Assembly (NCBI RefSeq): GCF_001428105.1
Contig: NZ_LMSJ01000022.1
Coordinates: 4,250-68,249, forward strand
DNA length: 64,000 nt
Reading direction: 5' to 3'
Source: Paenibacillus sp. Soil766
GTDB lineage: Bacteria > Bacillota > Bacilli > Paenibacillales > NBRC-103111
The position numbers and the translations under genes were made by a program. How positions within the stretch are numbered: position 1 is the stretch's first letter; each line of letters begins with the position of its first letter. Shown piece after piece: positions 1 through 8,643 of the stretch. Below the pieces are notes generated by a model. It was not told where the DNA came from, made no database searches, and worked only from the letters and a program-made list of their open reading frames with translations.

Positions 1-239
1 CTAATGATAATATCTCCAGTCATATTACCATTTACAGTGCGGGCTTGATCTCTAGCTCCTTCAAGGGAACATGGCGAAGCCTGACTGCAAACAGTGCCGC
101 TTCCGGTCGGTGAAGCATAAAGCGTTGTCTGAACTGCGGCTACTGCCTGATTGGGAGCAACAAGAGTGGCGAAACCACTAAAAGATAAGAATATGGCGAG
201 AAAAACAATAAACGTTGGTTTCCATCTTCTCAATATCAT
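1..239 (-). CDS. Secreted protein, N-terminal part (probably right-handed beta-helix / pectate-lyase-like)
   Basis: The minus strand opens at ATG 237-239, with GGAGG nine bases upstream, and reads 79 codons before leaving the left edge, so only the N-terminus is here. Residues 1-8 are basic and residues 9-28 hydrophobic, followed by AVAA at about 32-35, which is a typical signal peptide with cleavage near residue 35. The mature start (YASPTGSG, then EGARDQAR) resembles the opening of many Gram-positive secreted parallel beta-helix proteins such as pectate-lyase-like enzymes. That family assignment is inference from about 40 mature residues. The gene diverges from the AraC regulator at 556, which may control it. 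Confidence 0.7.
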   Translation of the reverse strand, partial: MILRRWKPTFIVFLAIFLSFSGFATLVAPNQAVAAVQTTLYASPTGSGTVCSQASPCSLEGARDQARTVNGNMTGDIII

Positions 240-555
240 TTTTTCATTCCTCCATAGCATATTGGGGTAGGAAATTAATTTGAAACCGTATTTCTGATTA
301 GTCTCTTATCAATCCACCTTTCTAAAGTATCCTCGAAACTTTACCCTATTGGGTGCAGTGCCTTACGGCATAACAATATCATCCGCGCCAGACAGTAACA
401 ATTTCTTATCCTCGCGATAAGTTCTGTTTGGAGTAAAATTCGAGTACGCAATTTAAGAATTTGTTCAGAAATTAGGGATTGGCAAAATCAATATATTACT
501 GATTGATTCTTTATTATCGTTTATGATAGTCTTTGTACTATAGGAGTTGACTATA
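240..555. promoter_or_regulatory. Divergent intergenic region between secreted protein and AraC regulator
   Basis: These 316 bases separate two outward-facing genes and must hold both promoters. The stretch is AT-rich. TATGAT near 520-525 is a possible -10 for the rightward gene, but no good -35 stands 17 bases before it. I see no clear operator palindrome. Confidence 0.4.
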
Positions 556-2805
556 TTGCTCAAATCGTTCGTACTCAAGAACCCTTATCAGTTGTTCATA
601 ACGATACTGCTGCCTTTCCTCCTCAGTACAGTCTTGCTGCTATTTGTACAATCCTCATTTTTAAATCAGAATTTTGTGAATTTTTCTTTAAATATGGTTT
701 ACAATCAACAAAAAACTGACTTGCAGAATACTAGCCGTAATGTCAGTTTAATGGCTGACTCGGTCAAGTCCTTGGTAACCACCGCTTTTTTTGACGATAC
801 GATTAAAGATCTGTTGTATTCGGACGTCAATCCGGAAGACTATATAAAATATAGTAATAAACTGCAAACTTATAAAAATATATATCCATTCCTGCAATCC
901 ATTTATATTTATAATGGCGATAAGGTTTATGCGATTCCAAGTAAAGTCTTCGTTAATGAGCGTACGACTTTCAGCGATCAAAGCATTTTCCCGATATTGG
1001 ACGATATCCAGCATAACCGCTCACACAGCATTGTGCTTCGGAAGATCCCAAATTTGATGGCGGATATTAATGCAAATGCCCCTAAGGAAATTTACGTTTA
1101 TTCTTATTTGTTCTTTGATTCTCAAGTTGCAAGCGGTAAAGTGAGCGAAGCCATTATTTTGAATATCTCACAGGATTCGATTAAGCAAAGCATCAGTTCT
1201 TCGGATCCGAACAATAAAAACCGGATTTTTATTGTAGATCATAACGGGAAGCTGCTGTCTGATGATGGTTCGCATCCATTATTAAGCGATCTCAGCGGAA
1301 ATTCGTATATCCATCAAATTATCTCGTCCAATGCAAAGGCAGGCAATATGCGAATCAAAGTTAATGGCGTGGATTCTTATGTCACTTATGCGTCCACGGA
1401 TGTTTACGATTGGAATTTAATTAGCATCACGCCATATGACTCCATTGTCCAAGATGTTCAAAAGATGAAGAAAAAAACGTACCTGCTTGTATCTTTTTTC
1501 ATAATCGGCAGCATCCTGCTTTCGCTCTATTTTGCACGGAGACTTTTCAAGCCCATCAATATGGTGCTAGAAAATTACAAAATTTTAGAATCCGAACAAA
1601 GAAATGCGTTCTACTATAGAAAACAAGATTTTTTACGCCAGATGGTTCATTCGGCCGATCTGATTCAAACAGATTCCCTTCGCAAACAGTTTGCGAAGTT
1701 TCAAATTGCGCTTGAGCCAACCGAATGGTATGTTCTGCTTCTTATCAAACTGGATAACTATAGCAATTATTGCGCAAAATATAATCTGAAAGACCGCCAA
1801 TTGTTGAAATACGGACTGGTTAATATTATTTCGGAGATTCTTGCCGAAACATACGAACATGAATGTGTAGAGGTCGAAGAAGACCAAGTTCTTGTACTGC
1901 TTCACTACAAGTCCTCCGATTTGCCTTTCAATGATGAGCCTTTGTTTGCACTTGTCACTCAAATCCAAATTTGTACAATCAAGTATCTTGGCATCTCCAC
2001 CTCAGCTACAATCAGCGAGGCATTCGAAGATTTGTCGAATGTGAATTTTCATTATTTGAAAACGCTTGATTTATCCTATTACAGAATGATTTTAGGGCAT
2101 CAAAGCATCATTTTCAGCGAAAGCTTAAATATTAATACGGATGATTTCAAATATCCGCAAGACCAGGAAAAAGAATTATCGGATAGGCTAATCCAAGGTC
2201 AAACGGATGAGGCCAAAGATATTTTGTCGGATATGATCCGGCATGCATCTCAATATAGCTATACCATACTCAATTCCGTCCTTATCAGGTTGCTGTTATC
2301 CATCCGATATGCGATTGAAATTCTGGAAGCCAATCATCACATTAAAGTGAATTTTAATTTCAATACGTATTTGGCCAACCTACAAAAGATGGAAACGTTG
2401 GATAAAATCGAAGCTGATTTCTTTGAATTGTTCGAGAACCTGTCCAAAGAGCTGGAGTCCAAAAAGGATAACAAATATATCCGGCTGCTGGAAGACGTTG
2501 ACCAATTAATTCAAGCAGACTTTGGAAACCCTTACCTGTCATTGGATACCATAGCTGAAAAAGTGAGCCTATCTCCGGCTTATCTGGGGAAATTATTCAA
2601 AAAGCACAGGCTGATCTCTATGACAGACTATATCAATAATGTCCGGATTACCTATGCCAGCAATCAAATTGCCGTATCTGAGGATACTATTAACGAGATT
2701 ATGGAAAAGTCGGGATTTTCAAGCCGCAGCCATTTTTTTACCTTATTTAAAAAGGCCTATGGCGTCACGCCGAATCAATTTAGAAGCAATTTTAAAGGAA
2801 AGTAA
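556..2805 (+). CDS. Membrane-anchored AraC-family transcriptional regulator
   Basis: A 749-residue regulator that probably senses an extracellular sugar and activates neighbouring genes. A transmembrane segment (about 11-30) is followed by an extracellular sensor (about 31-305), a second transmembrane segment (about 308-328), a cytoplasmic middle domain and a C-terminal AraC double helix-turn-helix (about 645-749, ending in the usual FKKAYGVTPNQFR pattern). The start is chosen at TTG 556 because AGGAG at 542-546 lies nine bases upstream; an in-frame TTG at 547 directly abuts that site and is less likely. It diverges from the secreted protein at 239. The architecture matches other one-piece membrane AraC regulators of Paenibacillus sugar loci, such as the one at 26766. 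Confidence 0.88.
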   Translation: MLKSFVLKNPYQLFITILLPFLLSTVLLLFVQSSFLNQNFVNFSLNMVYNQQKTDLQNTSRNVSLMADSVKSLVTTAFFDDTIKDLLYSDVNPEDYIKYSNKLQTYKNIYPFLQSIYIYNGDKVYAIPSKVFVNERTTFSDQSIFPILDDIQHNRSHSIVLRKIPNLMADINANAPKEIYVYSYLFFDSQVASGKVSEAIILNISQDSIKQSISSSDPNNKNRIFIVDHNGKLLSDDGSHPLLSDLSGNSYIHQIISSNAKAGNMRIKVNGVDSYVTYASTDVYDWNLISITPYDSIVQDVQKMKKKTYLLVSFFIIGSILLSLYFARRLFKPINMVLENYKILESEQRNAFYYRKQDFLRQMVHSADLIQTDSLRKQFAKFQIALEPTEWYVLLLIKLDNYSNYCAKYNLKDRQLLKYGLVNIISEILAETYEHECVEVEEDQVLVLLHYKSSDLPFNDEPLFALVTQIQICTIKYLGISTSATISEAFEDLSNVNFHYLKTLDLSYYRMILGHQSIIFSESLNINTDDFKYPQDQEKELSDRLIQGQTDEAKDILSDMIRHASQYSYTILNSVLIRLLLSIRYAIEILEANHHIKVNFNFNTYLANLQKMETLDKIEADFFELFENLSKELESKKDNKYIRLLEDVDQLIQADFGNPYLSLDTIAEKVSLSPAYLGKLFKKHRLISMTDYINNVRITYASNQIAVSEDTINEIMEKSGFSSRSHFFTLFKKAYGVTPNQFRSNFKGK

Positions 2806-2864
2806 AGTAAAAAAAGCCGCCTTTAATGTAATAACGAAAGCACCGAAAACTATTTTTTAATGAT

Positions 2865-2900
2865 AGCCCCTTTCTGCGAATAGCGCAGAAGGGGCTTTTC
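2865..2900 (+). terminator. Rho-independent terminator after the AraC regulator
   Basis: AGCCCCTTT-CTGCG pairs with CGCAG-AAGGGGCT around a five-base loop, with one bulged T, and is followed by TTTTCC. It sits 60 bases after the regulator stop and points the same way. Confidence 0.8.
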
Positions 2901-3382
2901 CTAATCCAGGAAAAGCCCACGCTTTGAATTAAAAGATCACAATAGTAATTTTCTTGTGTATTCCTTGGTGAAAAAAGAATGGTACCTTGCTCTGGTATCA
3001 TTCAAACCAATCCATTGAACTAACGTTACCCGTTAATGAGTTACCTGAACCGGTTTACTTAACTGCACGTATCGAAAGCCATTGAGGAAGGGATGTCATG
3101 GGATTTAATGTCTCAAATGTAATTTTATACATTATGTATCTATAAAAGGGTATTGTAGATAAAGCTTTAGAAAATCCTCGTATCTCACCGTATTTTATTA
3201 AATCCACGGAGACTCTCCTCTCTTGATACAACCCAGCGTCAATGTTTGTGGCAAAACGGAACCCAATGAATGTGACCACAGTTTAGATAAACCCATGCAA
3301 TCAACAAATTCCTGTGAACTTATATATCGCGCATTAGTAGCAATAGGTAAGCGTTTGATGCGATCTCCAGCTTTTCCTCCGG
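2901..3382. other. Gene-poor stretch, nothing recognised
   Basis: Short reading frames exist on both strands, but none resembles a protein I know and none has convincing start signals and length. It is the sequence downstream (3' exon side) of the group II intron remnant and is probably decayed intergenic DNA. Confidence 0.5.
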
Positions 3383-3454
3383 GTAGAGAGGCCACCCAAC
3401 TGGTGGCCCGAACCCCCACAGAACCCGGCGTGCGGATTTCCCGCACCGGGCTCT
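3383..3454 (-). ncRNA. Group II intron domains V and VI (3' end of a remnant)
   Basis: Read on the minus strand, 3420-3454 forms the classic domain V hairpin: GAGCCCGGTGCGG, a GAAA-type loop, then CCGCACGCCGGGTTC. It is followed by a domain VI helix (GGCCACC / GGGTGGCC, 3391-3410) with an unpaired A before the end. The intron 3' boundary is placed at CTAC, position 3383, which fits the usual AY ending. Domain V lies immediately after the reverse-transcriptase fragment, as in intact elements. Confidence 0.8.
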
Positions 3455-3955
3455 TCAGAAATGGTTTCACAGCATGGCGTAAGATTTCATCCGATCAGAC
3501 GGGATAAATATCTTCGGTCGCAACAATGGAAACTTTAACTTCAATTGATCGAATTTCTCCCAAGATACATGACTTTTCTGGCTTCGACTGCTTAGCATTC
3601 GTCTCCAGTAGTTATCGGCTGCTTGGTACACTTGGATAAGGCACCTTATGTTGCCTGTCATACCGTAATATGCATAGTGTCCTCGTAGTATTTGGTTAAC
3701 CTTAGCTGCTTGGGCCTTCATAGATTCATGTCGAATTGTCCTTATTGTTTCCTGAACTTTCCCAATACTTCGCTTCAATCGCGTCTTCTCCGTTTTACGC
3801 CCCACCATAAAATTACCTTTCTGGTTTCGCGTGCAATAATGCGTAAATCCCAGAAAGTAAAGCGTTTCTGGCTTTCTCATACTCTTTTCCTTAGCATGTC
3901 TGCTTGCAAAACGACCGAATTCAATTAGCCTGGTTTTGTTCGGTTCTAGTTGGAA
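3383..3955 (-). mobile_element. Truncated group II intron
   Basis: This span covers the recognisable part of the element: maturase C-terminus, domain V and domain VI. The 5' half (domains I-IV and the polymerase part of the protein) is not recognisable upstream, so the true left end cannot be placed. Confidence 0.78.
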
Positions 3956-4033
3956 GGGCAGCCGGTGAACTGGAGCTAGTGCCTTACGGCAGCGCCAACG
4001 CATAGGGGAATTCCTACTGCTCGGCCATCGCAA
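3467..4033 (-). pseudogene. Group II intron reverse transcriptase/maturase, C-terminal fragment
   Basis: From about position 3955 down to 3467 the frame encodes the end of an LtrA-type intron protein. It has the RT7-like segment LEPNKTRLIEFGRFA, then FLGFTHYC, the maturase stretch GHYAYYGMTGNI, and the WEKF...FPLLRPKI tail. The intact family is about 400-600 residues, so roughly the first two thirds (including the YADD catalytic block) are missing. The first 28 codons of the open frame do not resemble the family and look like unrelated sequence joined at a deletion. Together with domains V/VI at 3383-3454 this is a dead intron that could not splice or move on its own. Confidence 0.85.
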
Positions 4034-4380
4034 GCCGGAGCCATGGAAAAACTCAGCTTGCTTGTTGTCGTATCCGACTGCAGGGGATTTTTAGTTAGGC
4101 ATTGCTGCTTCCATTGTAGATTGCGCAATGGAATCGTTCCGAAGAGATGCGTTGCTAACCTCCGCAGCAGTTTATGCAACTGGACTGACCTTTCATCTCT
4201 ACGGAAGCACAGAAGGAGCCCATTCGATTGTATTTCTGCAACAGAGCTCATCATTTTATGCCTTATGTAAGGTTTCTACTACAAAATGTACAATGGACGC
4301 GCATTCAGCTTTTGTAGCAATACGAATTCAGCGTTCGCAACAATCGAATGCAGTTGAGGCCGCTCCCTTTCGGAGCAGCC
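4034..4380. other. Gene-poor stretch, nothing recognised
   Basis: Between the intron fragment and the AraC pseudogene there is no gene I can support. A hairpin at about 4361-4379 (GGCCGCTCC / GGAGCAGCC, one mismatch) ends at the AraC stop but has no T-tract on the minus strand, so it is only a weak terminator candidate. Confidence 0.4.
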
Positions 4381-5264
4381 CTATTTTCGCGCTTGTGAAG
4401 GAGTCATCCCCTTATATTGCTTATACAGCCTCGTAAAATAGTTCGGATTATCGCAGCCGACCAAAGCTGCGATTTCGGTGACGGTGTCGTTGCTTTCACG
4501 GAGCAGCCGCTCCGCCTCGTTCATGCGGCAGACGTTGACGTATTCGACAAAGGTGCGGCCCGTCAGTTTTTTGAATAACTTGCAGAAGTGAAAAGGGTTA
4601 AGGCTGACCTGCTTGGCGGCTTGTTCAACGGTTATTTTATCACAAAAATTCGATTCGACGCGCTGAATAAGCGTCTTAAAGCGATCACGATTGACGAAAT
4701 ACGGCTCAGCCGGCTTACAGGTGGCCTGCTGCTCCATGAAGGTACGGGAGAGCAGCGTAAACAACGCATACAGTTTTGACTTCACTACGAGCTGATAAGC
4801 GGGAAGCTTCGCGGCCAGCTCGGCAATGGCCTCATCTAGCAATGAATAATAGCGGAGGCAGGACTCCTCCTGCTCCGACGGCTTGACGGGAAAGCGGAGT
4901 CGTCCCTCCAAGTATGGAGCAACAAACTGGGCATGAACCGGATCATGCACCAGTCATTGAACAGGGCCGCGTTCAAGACAATGCAATCATAATGAACATT
5001 CCCATAGTGAAGCGCGTATCCAACATGCAGGCTCCCGCCCGGTATAATGATAACTTCCCCTTCATTGACGATATACGGACGGCTGTCGATATGGAATACT
5101 GCGCTGCCCTCTCTCATAACGATGATCTCGAAATGCTCATGCCAATGCAAATATAAGATGCAATCATTAGATTTGACTTTAGGGAAACGATTTTGAAATA
5201 GCTGAATCGGATATGTTTTATGCTCGAGTCGAGTATTTTCCCAAAGCTCCTTCGGATAGGTCAT
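4381..5264 (-). pseudogene. AraC-family regulator with cupin sensor, broken by a frameshift
   Basis: Two overlapping frames together make one normal-sized AraC protein of about 293 residues. The N-terminal part (ATG 5264 to about 4955) is a cupin-like sugar-sensing domain with LHWHEHFEII and an IIIPGGSLH turn. The C-terminal part (from about 4950 to 4381) holds the two helix-turn-helix motifs, ending in YKQYKGMTPSQARK. The frames join at about 4950-4958, where a single lost base (or a sequencing error) moves the reading by one. The gene diverges from the sugar isomerase gene at 5392, so in intact form it was probably its local regulator. Confidence 0.82.
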
Positions 5265-5315
5265 GTTCTTTATCCACCACCACAAGATCAGACTAGTATT
5301 GCACAAGATTGTTTA

Positions 5316-5391
5316 GAGTAATATACAAAACTCCTAGCTATAATGGAATTGTTACGAATACTATAAGCCAATATTGGAGTGATTTGCAAAG
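5316..5391 (+). promoter_or_regulatory. Promoter region of the isomerase-oxidoreductase pair
   Basis: A perfect -10 (TATAAT, 5339-5344) lies about 48 bases before the start, but no recognisable -35 precedes it. This would suit activator-dependent transcription by the adjacent divergent AraC protein. The ribosome site GGAG (5376-5379) is about 12 bases before the ATG. Confidence 0.45.
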
Positions 5392-6279
5392 ATGGAAAAT
5401 ATACTGCGCATTGGAACGCTTGTAAGCGGAAGCAACGCGGATCATGTTATTCCGCAAATTGTGAAGCATGGATTTGAATCGTTTAACTTAACGTTTTGGC
5501 AAACGACTGGCAGCACGGATCTTGTGGAAATGGCTAAGCGGGTAAGAGCGCTTGCTGATAAGCATGATTTTGTCGTTCCTGCTGTAAGCATTTTCGGTAA
5601 CCCACTGACCGGAGATGGAGATAACACCGATACGCTTGCAAGCTGGGAGCGTCTTATCGATAATGCCCATTTATTCGGCGCTGATATTGTTTCCGGATTC
5701 ACGGGCCGCCTGAGGGGCCAACCGATCGACGAATCGATTCCGAAATTTAAGGAAGTGTTCGGCGAGTTGACTCGCAGGGCGGCGGATAAGGGCGTGCGGA
5801 TCGCTTTCGAAAATTGCGACATGGGCGGCACATGGGCAACCGGTGATTGGAATATAGCGCATAACCCGACAGCCTGGGAGCTTATGTTTAATGCGGTACC
5901 GGAAGACAATATCGGACTGGAGTGGGAGCCTTGCCACCAAATGGTTAGCTTAATTGATCCGATTCCGCAGCTGCGCAAATGGGCAGACAAGGTGTTCCAC
6001 GTTCACGGCAAGGATGCTACGATTGCTTGGGATATCGTAAAAGAGCATGGCGTCCACAGTAAGCAGCAGTATGTTTGGCACCGGACGCCGGGCTTTGGCG
6101 ACAGCAACTGGACGGATATTATAACGATTTTGAGACAGAACGGCTATAAAGGAACAATCGACATCGAAGGCTGGCATGATCCGGTTTACAGTGGAAAGCT
6201 GGAGATGACCGGCCAGGTGAGTGCTTTGAATTATTTGAAATGCTGCCGTGGCGGCAATTATGTTCCAAATCCAATATAA
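5392..6279 (+). CDS. Sugar phosphate isomerase/epimerase (xylose-isomerase-like TIM barrel)
   Basis: A 295-residue cytoplasmic protein of the AP-endonuclease-2/xylose-isomerase-like TIM barrel family, which isomerises or epimerises sugars or polyols using a bound divalent metal. Typical metal and substrate segments are visible: IAFENCDMGG near 140, GLEWEPCHQ near 180, FHVHGKD near 198 and IDIEGWHDP near 260. The length is normal. It is followed after 27 bases by an oxidoreductase, and such pairs act together on inositol-like or rare sugars and on keto-sugar intermediates. The exact substrate cannot be read from the sequence. Confidence 0.85.
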   Translation: MENILRIGTLVSGSNADHVIPQIVKHGFESFNLTFWQTTGSTDLVEMAKRVRALADKHDFVVPAVSIFGNPLTGDGDNTDTLASWERLIDNAHLFGADIVSGFTGRLRGQPIDESIPKFKEVFGELTRRAADKGVRIAFENCDMGGTWATGDWNIAHNPTAWELMFNAVPEDNIGLEWEPCHQMVSLIDPIPQLRKWADKVFHVHGKDATIAWDIVKEHGVHSKQQYVWHRTPGFGDSNWTDIITILRQNGYKGTIDIEGWHDPVYSGKLEMTGQVSALNYLKCCRGGNYVPNPI

Positions 6280-6306
6280 GCCGAGGGAAAGCGAGGTCTG
6301 ATCATT

Positions 6307-7359
6307 ATGACAATAAAGCATCGAGTGATCGTCGCTGGCTGCGGCGGCATGGCGAATACATGGGTGGACTATGCAAAGTGGAGAGAAGATACCGTAATCG
6401 TCGGGCTTGTCGATATTAAAGAGGAGTTCGCGCAAGAAATGGCTGGGCGGAAGGAGCTTAAATGCCCAACCTTTACGGATGTAAAGCAGGCAATAGAAAC
6501 GACTGGGGCCAACATGGTGTTTGACGTAACCATTCCTTCAAGCCATTACGCTGTCAGCACGACAGCCTTGCAGCTGGGGTGTAACGTATTTGGCGAAAAG
6601 CCGCTTGCGGAGTCGATGAGCGATTGTAACGATATCGTTCGCATTTCGCAGAGTAGTGGAAGAACGCATGCGGTTATGCAAAACCGCCGATTCGATCCGC
6701 GTATCAGGGCGTATCGCAATCTAATCGCTGGAGGTACAATCGGAAAACCGGGCTTTGTCGGCGCCGACTTTTTCATTGGAGCTCATTTCGGCGGCTTCCG
6801 CGATGCGATGGACAGCCCGCTGTTGCTTGATATGGCGATTCATACCTTTGACCAAGCAAGGTTCATAATCGGTGCGAATCCGGTGTCCGTCTATTGTCAG
6901 GAGTTTAATCCGCCCGGTTCATGGTATGCAGGAAATGCAATGGCTGTCTGCATTTATGAAATGTCAGACGGCTCGGTATTTAACTACCGTGGTTCATGGT
7001 GTGCGGAAGGCGTGCTAACCTCATGGGAAGCATCGTGGCGGGTTACGGGTGAACGCGGTACTGCAATATGGGACGGCCATGGGGAGCCGTATGCGGAAGT
7101 CGTTGCAGCTGGCGATCAAACCGGCAAATTCATTCGTGATTTCGAACGCGTGGACAGCGTATTACCGGAGATGGCCAACACGTTCCACTATGGCTGTCTG
7201 GACGATATGTTTGCAGCTCTAGAGTATAGCCGAAAGCCGGAAACGGATTGCAGCGACAATATTTACAGCATGGCCATGGTGCTCGCCGCCCTCGAGAGCG
7301 CGAAGACCGGCCAAAAAGTGCTGATCGCCGATTTCATGAAGGATGAGCCAGTGCAATAA
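6307..7359 (+). CDS. Gfo/Idh/MocA-family NAD(P)-dependent oxidoreductase
   Basis: A 350-residue dehydrogenase. The N-terminal Rossmann fold carries GCGGMA at 11-16, the dinucleotide-binding turn, and the family signature GEKPLAES lies at about 96-103 with the catalytic lysine at about 98. The C-terminal part is the usual alpha/beta substrate domain. It oxidises or reduces a sugar, inositol or sugar-acid hydroxyl with NAD(P). It forms a two-gene unit with the TIM-barrel isomerase 27 bases upstream. The family is certain; the substrate is not. Confidence 0.9.
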   Translation: MTIKHRVIVAGCGGMANTWVDYAKWREDTVIVGLVDIKEEFAQEMAGRKELKCPTFTDVKQAIETTGANMVFDVTIPSSHYAVSTTALQLGCNVFGEKPLAESMSDCNDIVRISQSSGRTHAVMQNRRFDPRIRAYRNLIAGGTIGKPGFVGADFFIGAHFGGFRDAMDSPLLLDMAIHTFDQARFIIGANPVSVYCQEFNPPGSWYAGNAMAVCIYEMSDGSVFNYRGSWCAEGVLTSWEASWRVTGERGTAIWDGHGEPYAEVVAAGDQTGKFIRDFERVDSVLPEMANTFHYGCLDDMFAALEYSRKPETDCSDNIYSMAMVLAALESAKTGQKVLIADFMKDEPVQ

Positions 7360-7553
7360 GCTTGTGCCCGTACCAACGTCAGGCGGAATAGGGGAATTAT
7401 ATATCGCATTAGGTTTATCACAGTATCTATATGCGTTTAATAGTAGGTTTTACGCAAAAAAACCTTGCGACAGGAATCTACCGGAAAATGGGCACCAAAC
7501 ACCTATTCTCTCATAAATTCCGTCACTAGGGCATCATACTCAGTGATGACTCC

Positions 7554-8231
7554 TCAACCAAGATTCAAGTTCAACTTGATGATGGCTTCAGCCACCATTC
7601 GTGCGACAGCCTCTGCACCTTGCTCATTCAAATGCGTATTGTCTTCGATCCCTTCGGGATAATTCAGATGTTCGCCCGGGCGCAGCCAGGTCAGCCATTC
7701 TCTTGATTTGGTGTCTCCCATTTCTTTGAATGCGACAGCACTTCGGCCGCACAAATCGATGAAAAGGACTTTTTTCTGTACGGCCAGCGCTTCCATCGAC
7801 CGAGGATAATCGCCGTGCGTGTTGATCAATAGACCGTCATTGTCAAAATGTCTGCGGCAAAGAGGCGAGATAAGGACGGGATGAGCTCTCCTCTCTCTCG
7901 CTCCGTCGATATATTGCTGCAAATACCGATGGTACGTGCTCCAGGGACTTGTATGCCTTTCGGCATCTTCCTTACTGTCGTTGTGACCAAATTGAATAAA
8001 AAAGTAGTCGCCCTGCTTAATCACGGTTAAAATTTCTTCGAGCCTGCCTTCCTCGATAAAGCTCTTGGCGCTTCTACCGCACATAGCCTTATTCACAATT
8101 CGAACGGAATCGGGTATAAATAGATGGAGCTTATTCCCCCAACCTTGCATGGGGTACGATGTAGGCGGATAATCCGCCATTGTCGAATCGCCGGCCAAAT
8201 AAATCGTTTGTTTTTCCAAAACATCCACCAC
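7554..8231 (-). CDS. Rhamnogalacturonan acetylesterase-like SGNH hydrolase
   Basis: A 225-residue esterase that would remove acetyl groups from pectic rhamnogalacturonan or a similar polymer. The four SGNH blocks are present: GDSTMA (nucleophile Ser16), GRS near 52, QFGHND near 81 and DNTHLN (Asp197, His200). There is no signal peptide, so it acts in the cytoplasm on imported oligosaccharides, like the B. subtilis YesT/YesY group. The open frame begins at GTG 8231, with GGGGAG 14 bases upstream; a TTG four codons later behind GGTGG is an alternative start. It is the last gene of the leftward pectin-type block. Confidence 0.88.
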   Translation of the reverse strand: MVDVLEKQTIYLAGDSTMADYPPTSYPMQGWGNKLHLFIPDSVRIVNKAMCGRSAKSFIEEGRLEEILTVIKQGDYFFIQFGHNDSKEDAERHTSPWSTYHRYLQQYIDGARERRAHPVLISPLCRRHFDNDGLLINTHGDYPRSMEALAVQKKVLFIDLCGRSAVAFKEMGDTKSREWLTWLRPGEHLNYPEGIEDNTHLNEQGAEAVARMVAEAIIKLNLNLG

Positions 8232-8342
8232 CGATTATTAATTTTCTCCCCGCAGCAGTCAGCGGGATATCTTATTTTTCACGACATAACAGCCATCATC
8301 GCTTCGCTTTAGCATAATACCGTTATTGAAACGTTCTGAAGA

Positions 8343-8640
8343 CTAATTCACATTGATAACCAGCCTGGCAGGATACATGCCTTCTGACGCAGCGGATAAT
8401 ACTACGCGCCCTTGTTCACCTGTAAGCCGAATAACCGTACTGACACATCCATGGTACAGATGCATTCTATTATTATTATATGGTTCACTTGAACTGAGAT
8501 CGCCATTATCCACAGCAACGAGTTCTGCCGGCCCCGTAACGCTGAAGACGACTTTTGCGCTTTCACGGAATACAGTTCTCCCAGAATGGTGTTGTCCACG
8601 GTTCACTTCGTTCGTCACCTTATCGTTTGGTATGATATTT
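8343..8640 (-). pseudogene. GH2 beta-galactosidase-like protein, C-terminal fragment
   Basis: About 100 codons match only the last beta-sandwich domain of family 2 glycosidases: VVFSVTGPAELVAVDNGD, then a SSEPY stretch and a terminal VVLSAASEGM pattern. Intact GH2 enzymes are 700-1100 residues. The frame runs up against the stop of the GH28-like gene at 8644 with no room for the catalytic part, so the front of the gene appears lost in a deletion whose junction is near 8640. The ATG at 8669 lies inside the neighbouring gene and is not a credible GH2 start. Confidence 0.72.
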
Positions 8641-8643
8641 GAA

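Noticed and set aside
3055..3470. Two leftward frames of 74 and 90 codons downstream of the intron remnant
   Set aside because: The second runs through intron domains V/VI, and neither has a recognisable product.
357..3991. Shared 14-base word AGTGCCTTACGGCA at about 357 and 3978
   Set aside because: Several matches of this length are expected by chance in 64 kb; no extended similarity.
7430..7470. Hairpin AGGTTTT / AAAACCT after the oxidoreductase gene as terminator
   Set aside because: The stem is almost all A-T with no GC core and no T-tract, too weak to call.
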